Source: Hypholoma sublateritium FD-334 SS-4
Lineage: Eukaryota; Basidiomycota; Agaricomycetes; Agaricales; Strophariaceae
DNA length: 64,000 bases
Direction: 5' to 3'
Assembly (NCBI GenBank): GCA_000827495.1
Contig: KN817675.1
Location: forward strand, 1-64,000
This document shows positions 22,056 through 33,811 of the stretch, piece by piece. Both the position numbers and the translations under genes were made by a program. The stretch's first letter is position 1. The number at the start of each line of letters is the position of its first letter. The notes beneath the pieces are model-generated. The model did no database searches. It worked only from the letters and a program-made list of their open reading frames with translations, and was not told the DNA's origin.

Positions 22056-23566
22056 ATGTCCACCGTCAGGTCTTCGCCGACAATGAGAACTTCTGTTTCA
22101 CACGCGTCGTCCCATACTTCCCCGCCCCTTCTCGACGCAACTGGGGCCATAAAAAAAGACGACTCCAAGATTTTTTTCGGCCACAGATCGAGCGACCTAA
22201 TCGACGTTAACCAACGACTCGGACCCAGGAATGTCAGGATGGATACCGCGGAACATCTGAACGACCGCACAATTTCTGGCTGCTTCAACCGTACTCAATC
22301 CGGCCTCGATCAGTGCCGCCTGCTATATCAACTGCTGGAAAGTACGTGAGGGTGTATCCAGCAGAGAATCATCGTTAATTCTCATCATCAACGACAGGTA
22401 CGCGGGCCGTGCACCGAAACTGCAATGTCCTTCAACGTGATATCAGGACTAGCAACATTGTGCTTCCCGATAGTGTTGTACCGTCTCCATCTGCAGATTC
22501 CGCAGACGAGCACATTTTTAATGAGCAGACCGAATACGATGATGGAGCGGGCGATCCAGATGCTATATTTTGTGGAGCCCGATATCTACTGGGCGAGACG
22601 TACGTACTTCCGTATCCTTCATTCCCTATGCTAACCTAGTACGGGCAGCAATGATCGTCGGTTTACCAAGAACTGATTAGTCGACTTCGAGCGCGCTGAG
22701 GTTCTCAATGAAAAGGAGGATGAACTGCGCCTTCCGAGAATGGTATGTCATTTCAACGCCCTGACTGTCTACAGAAACTGACCTATCTAAAGGGTACCGT
22801 GCAGTTCATGGCCCGCTCCATATGCACAGGGCGATTGATCGGAGACGACGCTATGATACTTCTCTTCAGGCGCCCCCCAGAAATTGCCGAAAGCCTCTTA
22901 ACAAGATACGGAAGTACCATGCCCAATCGGGTGAAGCACTTCGCTTGCCCAACTCCCACACACACCCCAGGTCCGGTAGAAATGCCGTCCGCCACTATAA
23001 CACGCCCTGCCCTCCGCCACGCCGCAGAGTCCGTGTTCTGGGTATTGACGTGGTGCGCGGTCTGCGCCGCGCCGGCAGGCAGAGTCTCCCCCCCTGTGCC
23101 GCAGGGTCTGTGGGTCACCCTCACAGCAAACCATCGTGATGCCAGACCGACCAAGATAATAGCCGGCGAGCGGCACCCAGCGTACGACGCCGTGCGCAGC
23201 GTGATAAACTCCCTCGCGGCGTATCTGGTGCACGACCTCCACTGGGCGACCGACGCGCCGTTCACCCATCCCGAGTTCCTGCACGAGGCCTTCCAGCGCC
23301 TCGTCTTGAATTTTCTAGGCGATCATCGGGACGAGGGCTTCATGTTGCTGCCAACGTCGGGCGAGCCTCGGGAATTCGACAGCCTAGTCAATTATGCTGA
23401 GCCGCCATGCTCGCGCAGAGAATATCTGCTGCGTACCTCTGCTAAGCGCCCCTTCTCCAGCCAGGGTGGGTTAGAGGTCGGTCCGCTGCTTCCACGTCCG
23501 ACTGCGATGTATGCTAATGATTGCTTCCAGCGGAAGACCACGAACGGCACGGACCAACTGGAGTGA
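22056..23566 (+). pseudogene. FunK1-type kinase, copy B, nonsense codon
   Basis: It has the same four-exon structure as copy A: 22056-22341, 22398-22599, 22649-22742, 22775-23566. Splice sites are at equivalent positions and an 18-nt in-frame deletion lies in exon 1 (PNVQLR missing). The catalytic loop is again QRDI. In exon 3 the codon equivalent to the first Leu of LLID in copy A is TGA (22674-22676), which stops translation just before the metal-binding Asp loop. Downstream LVDFERAEVLNE and LKGTVQFMA, and the remainder to a stop at 23566, remain open and well conserved. The stop therefore looks recent, or is a sequencing error. Confidence 0.7.
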
Positions 23567-25529
23567 CGGGGGCTTCTCTGAAAGATGCAAGGAAAGGGGC
23601 TGATTTGGGCTGTGGGATTTAGCAATCGACGTTTACTTACATAGTTGGCTTTATTACTTTCCTGCATTGTCTCGACGATCTTTGACTATCCGCGTTTAAT
23701 ATTCTTGTGCTTATAAATAAACAACCACTGTACACTTCAAAGATATCGTCGTAATGTTGTTCAATGGCGCATGTACTGCGTCAGAATTCCCGTATACAAG
23801 TTCACTGCGACTCTTCGATTATCGATGGGGCGCTACTTGTTTCCCAGACGGCTCGTGCGTATACAACACGTGGCGGCGGATGCGGGCGCTGGCGGAAGCG
23901 TTGGACGATGCGAGCGACTAAGCCGACGACGGCGCGCGGCTCGCCACCCGCGAGGATGCCGCGAACGCAGGAACGTACGATGGGCGGCGCGCCGTTGCGA
24001 CTCGTGCAGATCGTGCGCGTGCGGTACCGCGCTGAAAGCTGCCGCAAGCGTGGCATCAGTGTGCGCTACACCGAGGACAGGGACGCGGGATAGAGGAACG
24101 GCAAGCGCGCCATATCGCCGCGTGCGCGGTCGATGTGCGCTGCGGGCGCTGGGCCGTCGGAGGCTCTGACGGGACCGTCGTGCACGATACAGACGAGAAG
24201 CGCTGTGCGTGGAGGCGGGGTGGAGCGTCCACGGTGTGTTTCAGGTTTGGCGCTAGCGAGGACGACCCGGAGGCGCTGCGGGCGGTGCAAGTGTATAGGT
24301 GCGTCAGTGCAGTGCCGGCGGGTGGATGACGGCGGGGGCAATCCCAGACAATTCCAGCTCGTCCTCGCCCTGCTATGCAAACGACCAAGAAGCTGCTGGC
24401 AGCTGGGCGACGCGAGAAGGCAGATCCACGAGTCAAAAGCTGTGTTGGGAATGTATAAGGAAGAAAGCGAAGACAACGCGTACATTCGCGTTGAGCGCTG
24501 AGCTTTGTTTGAGACGGGCGCGCCCGTAATTTTAGCAAGGACACGTGTCATGGCCGAAGTACGCGTGCTAAATATAGAGTAACCGTCCCGCCACTACCCG
24601 CTGGACTCGAAGAACATGGGTCTGTGCGGTCTGCTCCATCGCGTTCCCATACGCCATACAGACGGGACGGAAGCGCCGACGCAGCAAGCGAGGGTCGACA
24701 CGTGGTCGTGCGCGAGGCGCGCGTTGCAGCTCGCGCGGCCGTCCAGCGCGGCGTCGTCTCAGCAGCCCAATCCGCGCCTGCGGGCCTCGCCATCGGCGCT
24801 GTACTGCGCGGCGCTCTTGTATCCAATGCTGCGGGCGCATACGCATACACGCACCCCAGCGCACCAGCGTCCGTCGCACTTCGTGGGGNGNGCGAGCCAT
24901 GAGCGCGCGAGGCGCTGGTGCGACGACACGCACATGCGAACGGTCAGCGGCGTACCGTCCACCCGTCCGTCCTTGCGGCACAGCGCCAACAACTCTGGCG
25001 TCAGCGCGCGCCGGAGACGGAAGAAGAGACGGCGCGCCGTGAAGCCGCGCGGGCACGTGCGCCCCACACAATCCTGCAGACGCGCGCTGGGGGCGCACCG
25101 TCGCACTTCGCGCGGTGAGCGAGCGTCGCGCGCGCGAAGCGACGGTGCTCGATTGGCTGCGACACGCTGGACGACTTCAGCAAGGACGACGTGTACATCA
25201 GTGCGTGCGGCACCGCGCTGAAACGCCCCATCCGGTCGTCTGGGTCCCATGCGCGCCGCTGTATCCTGCCGCTGAACCGCACTCATGGCGCGCAGGCGGA
25301 GAAGTAGCGCCTGAGTAGTAAGTACCGCCACGGACGTCTTGAGGTCGAGGAGCGCGTTGTAGCTGCCGGGTTATTCAATGCCGCAAGGGGGAGGTGGGCA
25401 GGGAAAGGCGATAGACGGCACGATAGCTGGCGCCAGCGAGGCTGCACGAACAGCGTGCACCGGAGCGGGGAGAGGAGAGGGAGGGGAGGGCACGAGAGGA
25501 GAGGGAGGGAAGAAGACCGTGGGCCTCTC
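23567..25529. repeat. Intergenic and GC-rich repeat block C
   Basis: From about 23.85 kb the GC-rich dispersed repeat resumes (GATCGTGCGCGTGCGGTACC at 24,009). A second copy of the conserved dispersed block lies at 24,430-24,670, with GCGTGCTAAATATAGAGTAA near 24,570. Frames in all six registers are composition artefacts. Confidence 0.5.
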
Positions 25530-25690
25530 CCAATACCCGTATGCGCTCCTGGAAAGTGCGCGAGCGCATATCTAGCCGAGAATCGACGTTGATCCTCACC
25601 AGGCTGCGTAGATCATCCGTCCGGCGCTACACCTCGACATATGCTCCGCCACGATGCGGACTCCACGCATTGGGTGCTGCCTCCTTAGTT
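25530..25690 (+). pseudogene. Relic of a third FunK1 kinase copy
   Basis: Two fragments match kinase copy A at DNA level. CTCCTGGAAAGTGCGCGAGC (about 25,547) and the bases after it correspond to the exon 1/intron 1 junction. ATGCTCCGCCACGATGCGGA (about 25,641), followed by a segment ending TTGGGTGCTG, corresponds to the HDAESVYWVL region. Everything between is deleted and the frame stops soon after. It marks the downstream end of a third kinase duplication unit. Confidence 0.55.
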
Positions 25691-25829
25691 CCAAAATTCC
25701 AATCCACGCGCTAGGCGCCCATACGGATGCACGTGTCGACGCTGTAGCGCATCGGAACTGCCTGCGCCCGTCCGCCGCAATTTGGACGCGCGATAGATGA
25801 CGCGAGCGAGGAAGGCGCGCCGAGAGCCA

Positions 25830-26262
25830 CAGCATGGGTCGCAGCAGCGTGCGGCTAATTATGTGCAGGAACACGCGTAGCAGGGATATGGCAGTACATG
25901 GTGCGTATTTTATGACAATATCTATTCTCGACGCATTCATGCCGGCCCGTACACCTTGAAGGCTGAAAGCGATCCAGAAATAGGGAGGGGCGTGCTGGGA
26001 AAACAGATCAAGTGCCACCCACGTATACGCTTGCTCTGCACTTGCTGTGCACCTCTCAGTATCATCGAACTATCAGCACTCTCAACTGGTGAGCCACCCA
26101 CAACTTCCCTGTCTCTGTTCCTTTGGGGGACATACACTGATTAAGCGCCGTACTTACTTGAAAGATTGTTGAAAGACGACCATCAAATTCAGATATCAAT
26201 CGATTTCCGCCATGTCTGGAATACGTACGAAAATGAGGATTTCTCAGGGCGAAAGTGTGTTT
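25830..26262 (+). promoter_or_regulatory. Original upstream region of HET1
   Basis: This stretch is repeated at about 58,780-59,195 immediately upstream of HET2. Shared pieces include ACACGCGTAGCAG, GCGTGCTGGGAAAACAGATC, GTGCACCTCTCAG, GAAAGATTGTTGAAAGA, and TGAGGATTTCTCAGGGCGAA. In HET2 it runs straight into the gene. Here it is separated from the HET1 start codon by the 21.5-kb insertion. It is therefore probably the native promoter and leader of HET1. Confidence 0.7.
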
Positions 26263-26757
26263 CACTGCTGGGACCCAACAATTTTTTCAGTAGAAAAACG
26301 CATGAAAAACAGAAAGATTTTGGTTTAAAATGTACAGTAGATAAGATTTATCCATTTTAGGAGAATTTTCCCAATATAACTTCCAAAAAAAACGGGAACA
26401 AAAGTTGGAAAATGTATTCGATTGAGTAGATTTAAATTTCTTTACTTTTGTGAGTATTTTTAGAATTCTAAAATCAGTCCAAGATTTGGGCATTTGTTCG
26501 CGCGTTATAAAGTGGACATTATTGTGTTTTCAACGTTGAAAAATGCATTACAAATGTATCGTTTTAGAAAGGTAAGACGCATGTATATTTACAAGTTTTG
26601 TTAGAATTTAACAATCAGAAAAACGAGTAAAATAAGCTATGTTTTACAAGACGTAAAACGAATCGCACCATGTCGGAGACCAGTCGTCGTGCCCTGCATC
26701 GCACCTTACAGCGCACTACGCAACATTTCAAGTAACAACTGTCTGCAAAAAAAATAG
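26263..26757 (+). repeat. Left terminal inverted repeat
   Basis: About 495 bp, AT-rich, inverted relative to 47,755-47,262. The outer 91 bp differ at one position; the inner part accumulates substitutions and small indels but still aligns through CGCACCATGTCGGAGACC (about 26,665). Weaker inverted similarity continues to about 27,395, including a gene. Confidence 0.85.
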
Positions 26758-26963
26758 TATTCGAAAAGTTCGTCTCGGAATGCGCTCCTACAGTACATAA
26801 TGATCGGAGGCTACTTATTACTGGTCAAAGCCCTGAGTCAAGGGGCACTTAAAACAGTCGCTTTACAAAGATAATTAGAGAAAGGATAAACGAGGGATTG
26901 AATAGACTTACTGCAAAGCACTCAAAATGGTATTAGTAAAGGAAAATAGAATAGGACAGAGAC

Positions 26964-27281
26964 TTACTGGAGGCTGGCAATGCGACTGGCGCGAACTACA
27001 ACCAATTCTTGATTTCCGAGACGGACGACATAAGAGCGCCGCTGGACTGCGTTTACACGCTGCGGAAAGTAAAAGAGTAATGCACTCACAATTGTCGTCC
27101 TTCCTCCGGCTTGCACAAAGACAGTAGTACGATAGCCGATGACTTGAGCGAAAATTCGTCGAAACCGTCCTTCGTGCTCGAGATCGTGGATTTCAACAAG
27201 AACAGGCGCGCCGATGCAGATCCTGTGAAGAGAAATAAGTATCAGATATAGGAACCATCTAATCTAAACTCACCAAACCAT
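26964..27281 (-). CDS. Sub-terminal small protein, left copy (72 aa)
   Basis: Exons 27281-27274, 27222-27090 and 27041-26964 on the minus strand total 219 nt and 72 aa. The protein begins MVW, then ICIGAPVLVEIHD, and contains GRFRRIFAQVIGY and a C-terminus VVRLGNQELVVVRASRIASL. It is paralogous, in mirror orientation, to the 71-aa gene at 46,734-47,046. Both have an 8-nt first exon (ATGNNNTG) and an intron at the same place in the middle. The predicted fold is short beta strands, with no known domain recognised. It points outward toward the left terminus. A GTAAGT overlapping the stop could be another donor, giving a different C-terminus. Confidence 0.65.
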
Positions 27282-28984
27282 GCTGAATGTGAAGATAATG
27301 CACAGGAGTTATAACAGTGAGGGTGGTTGTGGGGGATTAGGTGAGCGTTGAGGAAAAACGAGCTGAGTTAATCAAGGCTTACCAAGGGTCTTCTTCCGCA
27401 TCACCGACGTCGCTGACTCTAACGATCTGCTCAACGTTATGCAGTTACCAACATCCGACCAGCCACGAAGACGGAAGTACACGGCCTACCATTGTCAGCT
27501 CTTCTCCTTGCTCACACACCTACGACGCCCTATTCTTCTGCGCGCCGTTCGCACTCTTTCTCACAGATTTTCCAAATGTTCGTCGCGCCGTGCCTTTTGT
27601 CGACAACAACTGCGCGCTCAAGCTACATCCGAATGTTGTTCGGACATAGGTTCGTCTCTTCCTAAGACTCCTCGCCTCTTCTTGAGATTGCTCACCGCGT
27701 TGGTTGTACATGCTCTGTTGAATCTCGGCCCCTACTTCAGAGTTCTTATGTACTGGCCCTCAGTGTCCTTCTCCGTGGGCTCCTGCGCCACTTCGAGAGC
27801 TTTGGCGTACGGAACGCAACCAGCTTCAAGTACTTGATGGCCTGTACGAGGTCGCCATTCTTCTGGTACACCACCCAACAGCACCAGCCCGACCCAAGAC
27901 CGTATCCTCACCGCCGTCGACACTACGCGTATTATACGCTCAGGCTGCTCTCCTCACGCCACAGCTGCGAGCGGGCAACGACGTATTCTTCCCGAACGAT
28001 TATCCGGGATCAGGGCGTGCATAACGCGTGTATCTGATACCTGCATCAACACGATAAGTCAAATCACCTTGGGCACACCAAAGTACGATTAACGTATCTC
28101 TACTGCAGAACACAGAGTTTCCCTGCTCATGCACGCCCCTACTCTTCGTTCCGCGTGTCGTGTTAATTTCTCGACAAGAATTGGGTTGGAAATGAAAGGT
28201 ACGCACCACTCGAGCAGTGGCTCACCGATAGCTCATTCACTTTTACCCTTCAGCCCATCAATACCACCTGCCGTCCAGTCGGTCACCTCGCTCGGTGTGG
28301 TCCGCCATCCTTGTTCGAAGAAGTCAACGTACTCCCCACGCTTAGCCACCTTGACTGCAGCGTGCCCATGTCGCACCGTCTGTGGCAGACGTGCGTTCCA
28401 CTCTCTACAGGCGTCCCTGCTGTCAATCAGTGAGCTAGACCGCTACATCACGCGTATTGGCGCCTAACACACCATATACATCGCCCGCTTTGTACATTCC
28501 GCCTCCCTCTCGTCCTGCAGCACGTCTGCCCGCCGGTTGTCGATCGAGGGTTCTATCTGGTCAGCGGCATGTCTTTATAAGTTTAACGCGCACCAGAGGA
28601 CTGACTCGCCGACAGCGCGAGACGCGGGGCCCGATAGTCGTCTACTGAGCCGTGTGCGCCCTCGATTCGCCGCCCGCATATATCATGCCGGGTATCTACG
28701 ATGCGGAGACACGCCTACTCCGTCGCCTGAGCCGACATCCAACAAGCAGACCGTGCTGCGCGCCGGGGTACCGGTTTTGAGCCATCCGGTTGGTGTTCTT
28801 GGTAAATTTTGGCCCTCGATTTGTCTTCATTTAGTAGCGACGAGGTTCGATTGGCTGCAAAATCAAGCAAAGAAATTACGCGACTTTCAGCGTTCGATAG
28901 GCAGAAAAGGGGCTGGTGCATTGTTATACTAATGGAAAATATATGATAATTATTTCTAATATTCCTGATCGCACTGATTAACAT
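27282..28984. other. Element interior, no gene resolved
   Basis: Up to about 27,395 the inverted similarity with the right end continues (GGCTTACCAAGGGTCTTCTT here versus AAGACCTTTGGTAAGCG at 46,610). This looks like an exon and donor site upstream of the small gene, so the small gene may be the 3' part of a longer mirrored gene. From 27.4 to 28.98 kb several short frames exist, but none is supported by motifs. Confidence 0.35.
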
Positions 28985-31900
28985 TCAATCAATAAAGAAA
29001 TAATAAAAGCTCACTCGGGATAAGGAAATCACAGCGACACAATCAGCACCTTCCCACTCCATGGGGAGGCTTGCAAAGTGACACTCAATATCCTCTGGCT
29101 TTATTATAACAACTTGGCCCGTATGATGCGACCATAATGACGCTTGAAGTTCGCGATGATTCAGAAATGGGTCAGTTGACGTGGTCCTGAGAAGGTGCCG
29201 AACAGCGAATAATACATCAGTTGTTGAGACTTGAATGATACCCTCAATGATTGCGGGAAGAGAAGGACCAGAGTGTTGGCGAACCATGACAGAGCCATTC
29301 CCGGAGTGGCGCTTGAATGAGGAGAAGGTTAATCCTTTCATGGTGAAGTGACCGAGCGATTTAGCAACACGGGGTGTTTCAGCTTGTAAATGATGATAGA
29401 AAGAGCGGAGCGCCGCGTAAATGATTTCTGGAATAGGTGCCATCCCATCGACTTCTTCGAAAAGGGGTTCTTCAGCATCAACCAAAAAATGTGAGATATC
29501 CGTTAAAAGCGTGTTTCTAACTGTAGAGTCTACGAGTTTGCTAAAATGACCTTGACAGTTTTTAATAGCAGGTGGAGTTCCGTCTTTAAGCATTAACGCC
29601 CGAAGATTCGATGATTGTGTAAATGTCTTGGATATAGTTTCTTCGAGTTGACCTACCGACGTAATTTAGAATAACAACAATCGCAAGATAGAGAATAACA
29701 TACCATTTTGATTGTTGGTTGGAAGGCGCTGCAGAAGCCCAATCAAGCGCTCAAACGGAAATGTCCACCATGAATGTACTGGCCCATATAGTCGCAGATA
29801 TTCCGCAAGATGAAGAGCCATATGGTGATTGGGTCGAAATCTGTAGGTAGGAAAGATCTCGCGAAGTTCTCTCAGGTAGTTTTGCATGTGCCATAGATAC
29901 TCGTCGGCTTTATCGTGAGACGTAGTACGCGACGAGGCAATCGTGACGGCAGAAACTAATGACAACGTTGCAGACAGAAGTTTCTTGCATTGTCTGGATC
30001 TCTCGCTATCGTCGTCGAGTGGAGACCACATGCGAATAAGTGAAATAGGAAGGTAAGTGGTACCAAGAGTGCGCCATTGATCGGATTTGAGCTTTCCATG
30101 GCTTGCCTCTCCCAAGTTACGTGGAACAGAAGTTAACCACGAAGGTGTCGACATCCGCTCTATGTCAGAGCGTAATTCATCGACATCTTTCCGGGTGAGG
30201 AAGCTACCCTTCTGCAAAGGGGATGGTGTCTCAGTCTGTTCAAATCGCTAGTGAAATTTTGTTAGAATGATCGCAAAACTTGTAAAATATCATTGACTCT
30301 TACCCATGCAAGGATGGCGGCGATATAATCGCCTTTATGGTATTTATTTCTTGTGTATGTCACAGGCGGTAAATAATCCTTGACTTGGATCCCAAGGAGA
30401 GCGCAAATTAACTGAAGACCCGGTACAGTGCTGGTGCGAGTGATGCGCTTTGTCAATCGATTCATTCCGGAGGACGTCTCTAAGGTATCGGAAATGGGAG
30501 ATTCAAGTAATCGTAGTGTTTTCCTAGGGGCATTCTTGCCACCAGAGATGACTTGAGGCGAGTTGTACACCTCTTGAGGAATATCCAGTACAATAGCAGC
30601 TGGGTCTTTCTCCTTATCGTTTAAACGGATGCCTAAGAGTTCGAAATGTTCTTGGATGAGGCCAAGGAAAAGGTTGTGCATTGCGTCAACCACAACAAAG
30701 CGGGATGGGTCAAAATATGGCAGTCGATGCAGTACAGACCAACGAACTCCAGTTTTCTGAGCAGCTTTCTTTCGCGCGTCTGCATTCACAGAATCACAGT
30801 AAAGTTTGGTCAACTGCTCGTATTCCTCCTTTGTTCGGCGGTCACATAAACAAATATACGAATCACCATTATCTTTCTTCACCCGAACACAGTGACACAT
30901 GGCACAAACTTGGGTATGGCCAACCCCAGCAAAACCATTAACTTTCCGAGCCGCAGGGAGGTCCGACACAACACAAGCCAGTGCACACCGCGCAACCCGG
31001 CCATAATAGAAGCGATACGTGCGAGAGAATCGGACACCGTGAAGCCACAGCTCCAGTAACTCATCCACAAGATGTATAAGGTAGTGATTCAGGCAATCTA
31101 GAGGAGGTTCAGCGGGCCCTGGAACGACACCGAATAAGAACATATTTTCGGCCTTATATCGCAGATCCGGGGGAAGATTGAGGCAAACTAAAGATATCAA
31201 GCCGACAGACTTCTTTTTCCCGGCTTGTTTGTTTCCCAAGGGATTAAAAAAATCAACGCAGAGAGAAAATGCATAGCGCCCTTCGCCGTTTTCGCCCCCT
31301 TGACTGAAATGTTTGCCGTCTGGACCTTCGAAATTCCTCAGCATCTCGCCATCAAATATATCATGCATATCGCCAGTCTGTTCGGCACGGTTCCAAGAGG
31401 CGTCCATTTTTTCTTCAAAACCGGAGCGAGAAACAAGACCGCCAAGCCAGTCTTTGAAACTATATGCGACGAAAGGTTTGATGGGCAGGAAAACTGTATT
31501 TCCAGCTATGCTGTGTGATTTGAGAAGGTGCGTCCCACAGACTGGATCATCAGGAAATTCACGATATGTGCATTGGGAGGGGTAAACTGGAACAGGCGAA
31601 TTGGGCATGAATTGTGGTTTGTAGGTGTAATGACAACCTGGATTTGGACAGACTGCATATATAGTGTGTTCATTTTGCAGAGAAAAGTGTTAGCATAAAG
31701 CCGCATCCACGTCGGCCTACACCTAGAAGGACTTGACAAGTAACGACCATGAAGAGCGTGACTTGAAGGACAGGATCTACATTGCTCAGTATGGATTTAA
31801 AGTGATGAGCTGGGAGGTTGGGGATGAAATTAGCAATTTAATAGCGGGAAGGAGAGACAAAGCGTACACGTGTTATGAGGAACACCATATGAAGGGGTCT

Positions 31901-32819
31901 TTCTCGCTCGTATATGCGCTAGTGTTTCCATCCAGTCCTTCTCGGCCTTCTTTAGCTTGTGATCAATGCGCTGCAATTTGCTCAGAATGGACTCTGTGAT
32001 AGATGATACAGCCTGAGATGGCCTCTGTACGAGGTTCAACTGACTCCGTAAGTAGGCGGCACGTTCACAAAGGCTGGACAATGGGAAAGGAGTAGGTGGC
32101 CCATCGAAAGACGGAGGCCTAACGGATTTAATTCTTCCGTGCATCTCCTGTAAGAGCTCCTCCACGGCAGGTTCAATGTCGTTTGTTAATGTACGAATCA
32201 GTTCATCTTCGCGGGATCGCCTTGGGGGAGTCCATGGCAAAGAATCGGCAGAAGACTGGGAACGAATGACTTCGTCTTCCTGGGACTGAGCCGGAGTCGA
32301 TGGCGCAGGGGTACTAGTTGAATTGGAAGGCGGAGTCGTATGAGAAATGGAGCTGAGATTAGGAGAGACGGACGAAGAATCGGCTTTTGGATTATGACTG
32401 ACATCGCGCGACCATAAAGGATTGCCAGATGGTCCAGATACGTTGTCGGCAAGAGTTTGTGATGCTAGTTGTGCTGTGATATCCTCTATCTGGGATTCCG
32501 TAGCCGCCGCGTCTTCTTGGTTGGTCAAAGGGCTGTGAACAGAGCTCGAGGTTGAGGCTAATTCATCCCCAAGACTTTGTGATGCTAGATGGGCGGTAAT
32601 GGCTTCTAACTGCGCATCAACAGCAGCAGCAGCCTTAGCATCTGCTTTGTGACGAACAAAAGGGATCTGGGCTGCAGCCAACGTGGTTTGAGCCGTCGCC
32701 AACGCTTGAGCAACTCCGTGGGCCTTCAGTTCGCGGGAATGTAGAGATCTTCCGGGGCGTCCTGACGCTGGATCGATGTGTGTATTGCAGCCATGCACAC
32801 TGCACTTGCACAAGGGCAT
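28985..32819 (-). CDS. CACTA-type (Tnp2/Transposase_21-like) transposase
   Basis: The N-terminal exon from 32819 has a Cys/His-rich start (CKCSVHGCNTHIDPASGRPG) and a Ser/Pro-rich region. A hydrophobic segment near 31.8-31.7 kb (LFMVVTCQVLLGVGRRGCGF) is typical of Agaricomycete Tnp2-like proteins. The core exon (about 31,661-30,304) holds CPNPGCHYTYKP, then FDGEMLRNFEGPDGKHF, the catalytic-type FNPLGNK region, and VVVDAMHNLFLGLIQEHF. Further exons are 30247-29704 and 29652-28985, joined by clean introns of 56 and 51 nt. They carry a DUF4218-like part (HMALHLAEYLRLYGPVHSWW, then FPFERLIGLLQRL). It would cut and join the element ends in the nucleus. Exons between 31.66 and 31.9 kb are uncertain; a TGA after GFMLTLFSAK needs an intron or marks decay. 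The frame may continue past 28985 through a GTGAGC donor. Confidence 0.75.
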
Positions 32820-33434
32820 AATTGAGGTTCGAATACGGAGGAAACCAAGTTGCCGTGGTAAAACCAGAGCACCTTAGAGAGGAGTGAAAACTGGCAGAAA
32901 CAGAGCACCGTCGAAGAGATTGATGACAGGCAGGCGTGGCAAACGATGCCAAGCGGTATTGTCAACCTTTATGTATTTCCTCAGTCTCCATTGAGAATAA
33001 TGAGACCAAGTGAACGAAGGAACTAACCTGCCGGGTATGATCATCGTTGTTAGGTGTGGACAATAAACCTCAAATACAAGGTAGACGGCAGCTGCTGTTG
33101 AGGAACAAGAGACATGGGTCGGCGACATTCCACTCAAGAGTTACTTTGGACGACCAAAGCACCTCTGACAACGGAATAGTTACTTTGGAAAAACCAAAGC
33201 ACCTAGAGGAAAGGGGAGACTTCAAGGTTACTGGTGGAAACGTGTCGTCGCGCGATGTTGGCCCGCACTGGGTCATGTGGTCATGTGCATCGTGCGATCA
33301 TCTTCGTCAGCTGGACAAGATTCTGCGAACCAGGAGAGTTCTATATCTTCTTTACCGTTCTATGGCTTGCCGTAGTAAGGTACTCTTATTTTCAGCGGCT
33401 AGAAACATCTTCTAATTAGTGCTATGGTTTATCC
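32820..33434. promoter_or_regulatory. Transposase upstream region with palindromes
   Basis: Intergenic region upstream of the minus-strand transposase. It contains palindrome copies at 33,140-33,164, 33,179-33,204, 33,357-33,380 and 33,418-33,444. No gene was recognised. Confidence 0.4.
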
Positions 33435-33580
33435 ATGGTAATAATGCTCTTCAAGCTCCCTCTCCTACCCTTGCCCCTACATTTCTGCCTCTTGCTTCTT
33501 GCATTCTGCGGCCTGCCGTCCGTTGCCAATCCCTCATATGCGCCTGCGACATACCGTCCTATGGCGTGCCATAGTAAGGT
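33140..33580. repeat. Element-specific palindrome cluster 1
   Basis: Five copies of an imperfect palindrome with consensus TTACTATGG-4/5N-CCATAGCAC (or its reverse complement): 33,140-33,164, 33,179-33,204, 33,357-33,380, 33,418-33,444 and 33,555-33,580. The arms vary in a compensating way in some copies (CTTTGG...CCAAAG versus CTATGG...CCATAG), so the pairing is kept where the sequence is not. Confidence 0.7.
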
Positions 33581-33710
33581 ATCTGTCTACGGTTATCAAA
33601 ACTCGAAAGGCCGCAACAGAACTATGGTTTATTTTCCGAGTCTCTGGTTCAGGCGAATTCACAACACGCATCCTGACCTTGCCCAAGGTATGTTCTGGCG
33701 CTCACAATGA
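33435..33710 (+). CDS. Possible secreted ORF inside element
   Basis: A 91-codon frame begins MVIMLFKLPLLPLPLHFCLL and looks like a signal peptide ending near VANP. It is disrupted by a palindrome copy, and potential introns (GTAAGGTATC..., GTATGTTCTGG) suggest more than one exon to about 33,786. No family is recognised; the hydrophobic start could be chance. Confidence 0.25.
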   Translation: MVIMLFKLPLLPLPLHFCLLLLAFCGLPSVANPSYAPATYRPMACHSKVSVYGYQNSKGRNRTMVYFPSLWFRRIHNTHPDLAQGMFWRSQ

Positions 33711-33811
33711 TTGGTTATTTGTCGCTTATTACGGACCTGACTACATGAAAAGTTCGGGTATAATTTGGGTATACGACTGTACATGAAGATATGTAACGGG
33801 TTTAGGAGTCT

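Noticed and set aside
33047..33415. 122-codon plus-strand frame upstream of the transposase
   Set aside because: It is made largely of palindrome copies and flanking sequence; no start context, motif or splice sites.
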